Below are positions 57,795-64,000 of a stretch of 64,000 nt of DNA, piece by piece. The translations under genes were made by a program, and so were the position numbers. This DNA is from Acinetobacter sp. C32I (lineage in GTDB: Bacteria > Pseudomonadota > Gammaproteobacteria > Pseudomonadales > Moraxellaceae), in NCBI RefSeq assembly GCF_023702715.1, contig NZ_CP098480.1, positions 1,550,001-1,614,000 of the forward strand. Reading direction: 5' to 3'. Below the pieces are notes generated by a model. It was not told the DNA's origin. It saw only the letters and a program-made list of their open reading frames with translations, and searched no databases. How positions within the stretch are numbered: position 1 is the first letter of the stretch; each line of letters opens with the position of its first letter.

Positions 57795-57910
57795 TCCCTC
57801 TAAATCTCCCTCCTAAAAGGAGGGAGACTACACCAATATCAATATGGGTTCCCTCTCCTCTTAGGAGATGAGGAACGATGGTAGTTCCGCAAGGGAGAGG
57901 TTAAGAGGGA
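57795..57910. repeat. Intergenic inverted-repeat element between purH and purD
   Basis: Outer arms TCCCTCTAAATCTCCCT (57795-57811) and AGGGAGAGGTTAAGAGGGA (57892-57910) pair imperfectly. Inside are two hairpins: TCTCCCTCCT / AGGAGGGAGA (57805-57827) and TCTCCT / AGGAGA (57854-57868). It looks like a small palindromic intergenic element, or REP/MITE-like repeat. It may also stop purH transcription, as a T-run follows at 57912. It could be confirmed by finding copies elsewhere in the genome. Confidence 0.6.
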
Positions 57911-57966
57911 CTTTTTTATTCTGAACAGGTATATTCTTAAATACGGAAAAAGGAAATAACTTAATA

Positions 57967-59253
57967 ATGAATATTTTAGTTTTGGGTAGCGGTGGCCGTG
58001 AACATGCACTTGCATGGAAAATCGCACAAGATGCAAAAGTCACTCAAGTATTCGTTGCACCGGGTAATGCAGGGACAGCAACTGAAGACAAATGTAAAAA
58101 TATTGACCTCGATATTTTAGACAATCCAGCGATTATTGAATTTGCCAAGGCAAATGATGTTGCTTTGGTCATTGTAGGTCCAGAAGCACCATTAGTGAAT
58201 GGTGTGGTGGATGCAGCACGTGAAGCAGGCTTAAAAATCTGGGGACCAACCCAGTATGCTGCACAGCTTGAAGGCTCTAAAGCATTTGCCAAGCACTTCT
58301 TAAAGCGTCATAACATTCCGACAGCTTTTTATGATGTATTTACTGAAGTTGATGCGGCTAAAGCCTATGTTGAACAACACGGTGCGCCAATCGTAATTAA
58401 AGCAGATGGTCTAGCTGCAGGTAAAGGCGTGATCGTGGCAATGACCAACGAAGAAGCCTTTGCTGCGATTGACGATATGCTTGCAGGCAATAAATTTGGC
58501 GATGCAGGTTCGCGTGTTGTAATCGAACAATTCCTTGCAGGTGAAGAAGCAAGCTTTATCTGTATGATTGATGGTAATAACATCTTACCAATGGCAACTT
58601 CACAAGATCACAAGCGTATCTTTGAAGGTGATCAAGGTCCAAATACAGGTGGTATGGGCGCTTACTCTCCTGCCCCAGTCGTAACTGCCGAAGTATTTGA
58701 ACGTGTCATGAATGAAGTGATGCGCCCGACTGTTGATGGTATGGCAGCAGATGGTCATGTTTATACTGGCTTCTTATACGCTGGTTTGATGATTGATGAG
58801 CAAGGTCAACCGCGTGTGATCGAGTTCAACTGTCGTTTTGGTGACCCTGAAACCCAACCGATTATGATGCGTTTAAAATCATCTTTGGTCGAGTTAGTTG
58901 AAGCAGGTATCGCAGGTAATTTACCAAGCGAAGCAGAATGGGATGAACGTAAATCGATTGGTATCGTGCTGGCCGCTGGCGGTTATCCTGAAACGGTTCG
59001 CAAAGGCGATGTGATTTCAGGTCTTGGTCAATCTCCAGAAGACACCAAGATTTTCCATGCAGGTACGGCAATGAGCGCAGATGGTCATGTCATTACTGCT
59101 GGTGGTCGCGTACTTTGTGTGACTGCACTGGGTGATACTGTGCTTGAAGCGCAAATCAATGCCTTAGAAGTTTGTGGTCAAGTCACATTTACGGGGATGC
59201 AATACCGTAGTGACATCGGTTACCGTGCCATTGCTCGAGAAAAAGCTGAATAA
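57967..59253 (+). CDS. purD: Phosphoribosylamine-glycine ligase (GAR synthetase)
   Basis: The 428-residue ATP-grasp enzyme carries out the second step of purine synthesis. V-L-G-S-G-G-R-E-H-A opens it, then V-V-G-P-E-A-P-L, K-A-D-G-L-A-A-G-K-G-V and F-N-C-R-F-G-D-P-E-T-Q. Length matches E. coli PurD. The ribosome site AAGGA is about 12 bases before ATG, a little far. Confidence 0.97.
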   Translation: MNILVLGSGGREHALAWKIAQDAKVTQVFVAPGNAGTATEDKCKNIDLDILDNPAIIEFAKANDVALVIVGPEAPLVNGVVDAAREAGLKIWGPTQYAAQLEGSKAFAKHFLKRHNIPTAFYDVFTEVDAAKAYVEQHGAPIVIKADGLAAGKGVIVAMTNEEAFAAIDDMLAGNKFGDAGSRVVIEQFLAGEEASFICMIDGNNILPMATSQDHKRIFEGDQGPNTGGMGAYSPAPVVTAEVFERVMNEVMRPTVDGMAADGHVYTGFLYAGLMIDEQGQPRVIEFNCRFGDPETQPIMMRLKSSLVELVEAGIAGNLPSEAEWDERKSIGIVLAAGGYPETVRKGDVISGLGQSPEDTKIFHAGTAMSADGHVITAGGRVLCVTALGDTVLEAQINALEVCGQVTFTGMQYRSDIGYRAIAREKAE

Positions 59254-59267
59254 ACCAATTCAAGCTC

Positions 59268-59297
59268 AAAAAGCCTTCTTCGGAAGGCTTTTTTTAT
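59268..59297 (+). terminator. Terminator after purD
   Basis: AAAAAGCCTTC-TTCG-GAAGGCTTTTT: a stem closed by a C(UUCG)G tetraloop, with a T-run. Confidence 0.93.
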
Positions 59298-59866
59298 TCC
59301 TGAAATAGCATAAATTCAACTTCTATATTCATTATTTGAATATAAAATTCAGAAAAATATATATTTATTATTTAATTGATGCATATTTTTATATATTTTG
59401 AAAAATTCATAAAACTATCATCCATTTATATTTACTTGGAACATAATTTTCTTCAAATAATCAGTCTCTTATACGCAATAGTACAATCCTTCCCCCTATA
59501 ACCCATACTCAATTGTTGATATGATTGCCCCAATTTTAGATGTTGTTTTTATGTTAACTCCATATTCTTTTTCATTATTTTCAAATGATTAGAATATTTA
59601 ACCTAACAAAACAAATTGCAGCTAAATCCAAATTTGATTAGAAAATAGGGTGTGTTATTCATTTTTTTCATTTCTGAGATACAGAATGGGCACATGAATA
59701 TTCATTCATTTTTCTAGTGTTGTGGAAAGGACTCTAGTTCAAACTTCAAGAATAATTGACATGATTGTTTGAGGCCGATGCCAATTTACAACATACAAAC
59801 CTATTGCAATCATTAATGCTAGAGAAATGCTGATTTTCTCGACATTATTCCGATTAGGATTTATAC
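59298..59866. other. Long AT-rich intergenic region upstream of metQ
   Basis: About 570 bases, the longest gene-free stretch in the window. I found no gene, tRNA or SAM-riboswitch-like core. Landmarks are very AT-rich tracts at 59330-59420, a TTGACA at 59756-59761 without a good -10 partner, and a small GAGAAA-6-TTTCTC-like hairpin near 59821-59840. AGGA lies 7 bases before the metQ start. Any metQ promoter must lie here. Confidence 0.4.
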
Positions 59867-60742
59867 ATGAAAAAGCTGATTAGTCTTTTTTTAAGTGTAT
59901 CTGTTGTATTACTTGCGGCATGCAGTAAACAACCTGATACTGCATCGACCGAACAAAAAGGTGATGCTGCTGCATTACAAACTGTTGTAATTGCTTCTAC
60001 TGGTTCAGATGCTGATATCTGGCGTTATATTGCAACTTTGCCTGAAACCAAAGCTGCTGGCGTTAAACTCGAAATTAAAAACTTCACTGACTATGTTGCA
60101 ATGAATACCGCTGCAGCAAATAAAGAAGTCGATTTGAATGCATTCCAATCTTATGCTTACCTTGTTGCATTCAATGCTGCAAATAAAGACAAGATTGCTC
60201 CTGTTTCAACCACTTATTTAGAGCCAATGGGTATCTACTCGAGTAAAGTGAAAAAGGTTGATGAGTTTGCTGAAGGTGCAACCATTGCGATTCCAAATGA
60301 TGGTGCAAACGAATCGCGTGCATTATTACTTTTACAAAGTGCTGGCTTGATCAAATTGAAAGCTGACTTCGATCCAGTTAAAGGGACCCCTGCTGACATT
60401 ATCGAAAACAGCAAGAAAATCGTGATTAAGCCGATTCAAATGGCAACAGCAGTCCGTGTTAAAGACGAAGTTGATGCAATTTTATTGGGTAATACACTTG
60501 CGATGGAAGGCGGTTTAAACGTACTTAAAGATGCGGTTTTCTATGAGCCTATCGACCAAAGTACCAAGTTAAATGTAAACGTTTTGGCAACTGCAGAATC
60601 TCGTAAAGATGATCCTGTGTTACAAAAAGTTGGCGCGCTTTATCATACTGAAGCAGTGAAGCAATATGTTCAAGAACACTTTGCAGGTACTAAAGTTGAC
60701 GTAAACAAACCAACGAGCTACCTCACTGAAGCAAATTCGTAA
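59867..60742 (+). CDS. metQ: Methionine ABC transporter substrate-binding lipoprotein
   Basis: A 291-residue NlpA/MetQ-type lipoprotein. The signal peptide ends in a lipobox (L-L-A-A-C, Cys19). The body has V-V-I-A-S-T-G-S-D-A-D, D-L-N-A-F-Q-S-Y-A-Y and I-A-I-P-N-D-G-A-N-E-S-R-A. It binds D- or L-methionine. It precedes metN and metI, in contrast to the E. coli metNIQ order. Confidence 0.93.
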   Translation: MKKLISLFLSVSVVLLAACSKQPDTASTEQKGDAAALQTVVIASTGSDADIWRYIATLPETKAAGVKLEIKNFTDYVAMNTAAANKEVDLNAFQSYAYLVAFNAANKDKIAPVSTTYLEPMGIYSSKVKKVDEFAEGATIAIPNDGANESRALLLLQSAGLIKLKADFDPVKGTPADIIENSKKIVIKPIQMATAVRVKDEVDAILLGNTLAMEGGLNVLKDAVFYEPIDQSTKLNVNVLATAESRKDDPVLQKVGALYHTEAVKQYVQEHFAGTKVDVNKPTSYLTEANS

Positions 60743-60759
60743 TATAATACCCACAAATA

Positions 60760-60788
60760 AAACAGGCAAAGTGATTTTGCCTGTTTTT
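60760..60788 (+). terminator. Terminator between metQ and metN
   Basis: AAACAGGCAAA, loop GTGA, TTTTGCCTGTTT, then more T residues. It may let the binding protein be made in excess over the transporter. Confidence 0.85.
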
Positions 60789-60814
60789 TCTTTTCTGCCA
60801 TAGTACTGACGAAC

Positions 60815-61843
60815 ATGATCCAATTTAAAAACATTTCGAAACACTATCAGTTGAAAGGTCAAACGATCAATGCGTTGGATCAGATCAATTTAGAGATCCC
60901 TGACGGTAGTATCTTTGGCATTATCGGCTATAGTGGTGCAGGTAAAAGTACACTTATCCGTTTGATTAATTTGCTTGAGCGCCCAACTCAGGGACAAGTC
61001 ATCATTAATCAAAAAGACTTTACTGCAATGGATGCACGGACACTTCGTCAAGAACGTGCAAATATCGGCATGATCTTTCAGCATTTCAATTTACTTCAAA
61101 CCAAAACGGTGTCTGAAAATATTGAAATACCACTTAAGCTATTAGGTCATAGCAAAGCTGAGCGTGAAAAACGTCTGGTTGAACTCTTAGATTTTATTGA
61201 TCTAAAACATAAAAAAGATGCCTACCCTGACGAACTTTCAGGCGGGCAAAAACAACGTGTCGGGATTGCTCGTGCATTGGCAAATCATCCAAAGATCTTA
61301 CTCTGCGATGAAGCCACCTCTGCACTTGATCCACAAACCACCAAATCAGTTTTGGCTTTATTAAAAAAGATTAACCAAGAACAAAATATCACCATTGTGA
61401 TGGTGACGCATGAAATGGATGTGATTGAATCTGTTTGTGATTATGTTGCGGTGATGGAAGCCGGTCATGTGATTGAAACAGGCCCGACATTAGATATTTT
61501 TAGTCAGCCTCAACACCCCACCACTAAAACCTTTATTCAAACCGTATTACAGCAGCAGTTGCCGATCAACATTCTGAATAATCTTGAGCACAAACACCAC
61601 AATAGTATTTATAGCCTGCAGTTTTTGGGTACATCGGCACAAGAAACTGTGATTCAGGCAGCGATTAAGCAGTTTGATATCAGTTTGAATATCCTATTTG
61701 CCAACATGACCGAAATTAATGGCACCGTGATTGGCCAAATGTTTATCCAACTGCTGGGCGACCCGCTTATGATCCAAGAAACGGTAAAGTTCCTTGAGCT
61801 TCAAGGTGTGAAAGTTGAACAGTCTGGAGTGGTTAGCCAATGA
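60815..61843 (+). CDS. metN: Methionine ABC transporter ATP-binding protein
   Basis: The 342-residue ATPase carries Walker A G-Y-S-G-A-G-K-S-T, L-S-G-G-Q, D-E-A-T-S-A-L-D and a C-terminal NIL (ACT-like) domain from about 260, which binds methionine in regulation. Its TGA overlaps the metI start (ATGA). Confidence 0.96.
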   Translation: MIQFKNISKHYQLKGQTINALDQINLEIPDGSIFGIIGYSGAGKSTLIRLINLLERPTQGQVIINQKDFTAMDARTLRQERANIGMIFQHFNLLQTKTVSENIEIPLKLLGHSKAEREKRLVELLDFIDLKHKKDAYPDELSGGQKQRVGIARALANHPKILLCDEATSALDPQTTKSVLALLKKINQEQNITIVMVTHEMDVIESVCDYVAVMEAGHVIETGPTLDIFSQPQHPTTKTFIQTVLQQQLPINILNNLEHKHHNSIYSLQFLGTSAQETVIQAAIKQFDISLNILFANMTEINGTVIGQMFIQLLGDPLMIQETVKFLELQGVKVEQSGVVSQ

Positions 61844-62535
61844 GAGATTTAATTGTACAATGGCTGACTCAAGTCACCGCTCCGTTTTGGCATAGCTCGC
61901 TTTCAATTGACCAGTTTGTTACAGCGCTACAAGAAACCTTTCAAATGGTGTTCTTCTCTTTGCTGTTTGGCTGCATTTGGGGCTTAATCCAAGGCATTAC
62001 CTTAGTGGTTACCCGAACTGGTGGCATCTTACAAAATCGCGCGATTTATTATTTCCTCAACCCAATTGTGAATGCCTTACGCTCCCTTCCCTTCATTATC
62101 TTATTGATTGCTGTTATTCCACTAACCAAAATGTTAGTTGGGACATCAATCGGGACTTGGGCAGCGATTGTACCCTTAACCATTTATGTCGGTCCGTATT
62201 TAGGTCGTTTAATTGAAACTTCGTTACTTGAAGTGAATGAAGGCATTGTCGAATCCGCTCAAGCAATGGGTGCTTCGCCTTGGCAAATTATCTTTAAATT
62301 TATTATCCCTGAAGCACGTAGCTCTCTGATTCTAAATTTAACCACAGGTACGATCTCGCTCATCGGTGCGACAGCGATGGCGGGTGCTGTTGGTGCGGGT
62401 GGTATTGGTGACTTGGCGATTTCTTATGGTTACCAACGTTTCGACACCAGCGTGGTGATTTTAACCGTGATTGTTTTATTGCTATTGGTTCAAATGGTAC
62501 AAATGCTTGGAGATTGGTTAGCTAAATTACGCTAA
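61840..62535 (+). CDS. metI: Methionine ABC transporter permease
   Basis: The 231-residue permease has about five membrane helices and the coupling motif E-S-A-Q-A-M-G-A-S-P-W-Q-I-I. Its C-terminus ends in G-A-V-G-A-G-G-I-G-D-L-A. It overlaps metN by 4 bases, so the two are coupled. Confidence 0.96.
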   Translation: MRDLIVQWLTQVTAPFWHSSLSIDQFVTALQETFQMVFFSLLFGCIWGLIQGITLVVTRTGGILQNRAIYYFLNPIVNALRSLPFIILLIAVIPLTKMLVGTSIGTWAAIVPLTIYVGPYLGRLIETSLLEVNEGIVESAQAMGASPWQIIFKFIIPEARSSLILNLTTGTISLIGATAMAGAVGAGGIGDLAISYGYQRFDTSVVILTVIVLLLLVQMVQMLGDWLAKLR

Positions 62536-62555
62536 TTTTCATTCTATACCTGATT

Positions 62556-62592
62556 AAGGAATATATTGAAAACTCAATATATTCCTTTTATT
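62556..62592 (+). terminator. Terminator after metI
   Basis: AAGGAATATATTGA, loop AAAC, TCAATATATTCCTT forms a perfect 14-bp stem followed by TTATTTTT. Confidence 0.9.
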
Positions 62593-62668
62593 TTTCTCAA
62601 AAACTGACCAAATGATATAAAATAATGCTCTATTAAAATAATAGTAAAAAATCCAACAAGAGCACAAT

Positions 62669-63298
62669 ATGGCATCGCTTGAAATACTCACCACCTTTTT
62701 AATTACAACGTTTATTTTTGCTTATATTCCTGGCCCAGCAATGCTATATACCGCCGCACAAACTTTAGCAAAAGGGCAAAAATCTGGTTTCATGGCAACT
62801 TTAGGACTTTTTATAGGAGGATGTGCTCATATCATAGCCGCTGCAGTTGGGCTCACGACGCTATTTCACTTATTTCCAGTTCTATACACCGTCATTAAAA
62901 TCCTTGGTGCATGTTGGTTAATCTGGTTAGGTATTAAACTCATCAAAGACACTCCAACATCCAACACGCTAAACACTGCTCAAGAAGAAATTGCAGGAAA
63001 AACACTCAAAGAAAGTATCTTGGTCGAAGTATTAAATCCTAAAACTGCGATTTTTTATCTCGCATTTTTACCTCAATTTATCAATAGTGCTTCTCAATCA
63101 CCGGTCTGGCTACAATTTATCCTTTTAGGTTTAATCGTTAATACAATTTTTATTTCTGCAGATCTTGTATGCGTTTTTCTGGCTGAATTCGTCATGAGAA
63201 AAATGAATAAATCCCAAAGTATCCAAAAAACTTTGTCTATATTGGGTGGTTTAATCTTTATTTCTTTGGGCCTATTTCTGATTTTGGGCCAACACTAA
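62669..63298 (+). CDS. LysE/RhtB-family exporter
   Basis: A 209-residue membrane protein with about six hydrophobic segments. P-G-P-A-M-L-Y is the LysE family signature near residue 21, followed by G-A-C-W-L-I-W-L-G-I-K and L-N-P-K-T-A-I-F-Y-L-A-F. The substrate (amino acid or homoserine lactone) is unknown. It ends 6 bases before the convergent gene. Confidence 0.9.
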   Translation: MASLEILTTFLITTFIFAYIPGPAMLYTAAQTLAKGQKSGFMATLGLFIGGCAHIIAAAVGLTTLFHLFPVLYTVIKILGACWLIWLGIKLIKDTPTSNTLNTAQEEIAGKTLKESILVEVLNPKTAIFYLAFLPQFINSASQSPVWLQFILLGLIVNTIFISADLVCVFLAEFVMRKMNKSQSIQKTLSILGGLIFISLGLFLILGQH

Positions 63299-63304
63299 AT
63301 CAGC

Positions 63305-64000
63305 TTATGCAAAGTAAACTTCATTCGCCGCCTTAAAGGTATTTACATGCAAAGGCACCAAATCATCCAGTGCCTGATACCCCCCCGCCAACACAAACAA
63401 CATTGGGATTTTCATTTTTTTCGCCATTTCAAAGACAATGCGATCACGCTCGAATAACAATTCAGTACTAAACCACTTTGAACCATATTTATCATGCTGA
63501 TGACAATCCATCCCTGCCTGATAAATCATCAAATCCGTCTCCCAACGGGAGGCATATTGAAAAGCTTCAAAAATCGCCTCACGATATAAATCAAAATTGC
63601 CTTGTTTGGGATGAATATAACGCGTCAGACTGCGATCACCAGCCTTACAACCGAAACGAATGCCAAAAATCCCAAAGTTCAGCAAATTGGTCATACGATT
63701 GGTGAAAATCGCAGTCCCATCACCGCCATGCTGATCACAATCCAAAACGAAGATACGTTTTTCTGGATATTGCTTTGCCACCAAGGCCAAGCCATTGAAC
63801 GTGCAATAAGCTGCACCAGATTCATAACTGGCATGATGAAACCCCTGAGCAATATTAGCAGCAACACCTTCTTTGAATGCAATTTCCGCCCCGACCAATT
63901 GCCCTGCCTGTACTGCCAGAATTGCATCACGAAGCTGTTCATTCCACGGCTTAAAACCTTGTATAGTGGCAAAGGCAGACTGTCCAGATAAAAATGCCTC
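63305..64000 (-). CDS. Histone-deacetylase-family protein, partial (5' end outside window)
   Basis: Codons are open to the window end, so the start lies beyond 64000; 231 residues are seen. Zinc-deacetylase features include H-H-A-S-Y-E-S-G, D-C-D-Q-H-G-G-D-G-T, A-G-M-D-C-H and a final G-G-Y. The D-x-D-x-H and second Asp are the usual zinc ligands. The family acts on acetylated lysine or polyamines. A shorter start at 63898 (TTG) would discard conserved upstream sequence. Confidence 0.85.
   Translation of the reverse strand, partial: EAFLSGQSAFATIQGFKPWNEQLRDAILAVQAGQLVGAEIAFKEGVAANIAQGFHHASYESGAAYCTFNGLALVAKQYPEKRIFVLDCDQHGGDGTAIFTNRMTNLLNFGIFGIRFGCKAGDRSLTRYIHPKQGNFDLYREAIFEAFQYASRWETDLMIYQAGMDCHQHDKYGSKWFSTELLFERDRIVFEMAKKMKIPMLFVLAGGYQALDDLVPLHVNTFKAANEVYFA

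Noticed and set aside
57839..58043. Two short minus-strand frames at the purH-purD junction
   Set aside because: They run through the inverted-repeat element and the start of purD and have no ribosome sites.
59300..59860. SAM or methionine riboswitch upstream of metQ
   Set aside because: I could not find the conserved cores of any SAM riboswitch in the AT-rich sequence.

Overview
The window looks like chromosomal DNA of an Acinetobacter-type gammaproteobacterium (Moraxellaceae). It is AT-rich, densely coding and mostly housekeeping. The pointers are family-level protein features and synteny: hisZ next to purA, lysC followed by csrA with a long tail, a cyoABCDE quinol oxidase operon, the Anbu four-gene operon, and an EmrE/AbeS-type SMR pump. 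I see no rRNA or tRNA gene, no CRISPR array, no insertion sequence and no prophage. Species cannot be fixed from what I can see.

Layout. 1-6.8 kb: tail of a luciferase-like flavin oxidoreductase gene, a PAS-PAS-GGDEF-EAL protein, divergent ppsR/ppsA, and a GYF-RDD membrane protein. 7-12 kb: cyoABCDE, preceded by a perfect 14-bp inverted repeat. 12-18.3 kb: an acidic unknown protein, rpsF-rpsR-rplI with a leader hairpin over the rpsF Shine-Dalgarno, a quinone-reductase-like gene divergent from an HxlR regulator, then dnaB, alr and a DoxX-like gene. 18.3-23.3 kb: the Anbu operon (ATP-grasp, alpha-E, transglutaminase-like, Anbu peptidase) divergent from a WYL regulator. 23.6-29 kb: ABM monooxygenase, purA, hisZ, a GNAT enzyme, a coiled-coil membrane protein and a GAPDH-family dehydrogenase. 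29-36.6 kb: alaS, lysC, csrA, rnhB, a lipoprotein, cytochrome b561 and a probable adenine deaminase. 36.6-38.5 kb: an AzgA-type purine permease and a small membrane protein.

38.8-48.7 kb is the most system-like part. Two divergent TonB-dependent receptors are followed by a small DUF6500-type protein, a membrane-anchored flavodoxin/FAD/NAD(P)H reductase, a PepSY membrane protein, an ApbE-DUF2271 fusion and a secreted DUF4198 protein. Fur-box-like sites lie in front of the first receptor and in the ApbE/DUF4198 divergent promoter region. I read it as an iron (or ferric-chelate) uptake and reduction locus. The families are known individually; the fusion and the missing flavinylation acceptor deserve attention.

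48.7-64 kb: AraC regulator and fatty-acid-hydroxylase-like protein, SMR pump, mnmG, a secreted proline-rich protein, prmA, a zinc-ribbon DUF3426 protein, fis with a long structured leader, purH and purD separated by an inverted-repeat element, metQ-metN-metI, a LysE exporter, and a histone-deacetylase-family gene cut by the window end. Many genes use GTG or TTG starts, and several starts were moved to internal codons with better ribosome binding sites. No finding here amounts to a proven new system. The best leads are the ApbE-DUF2271/PepSY/flavoreductase locus, the fis leader, the rpsF leader, and the cyo inverted repeat.
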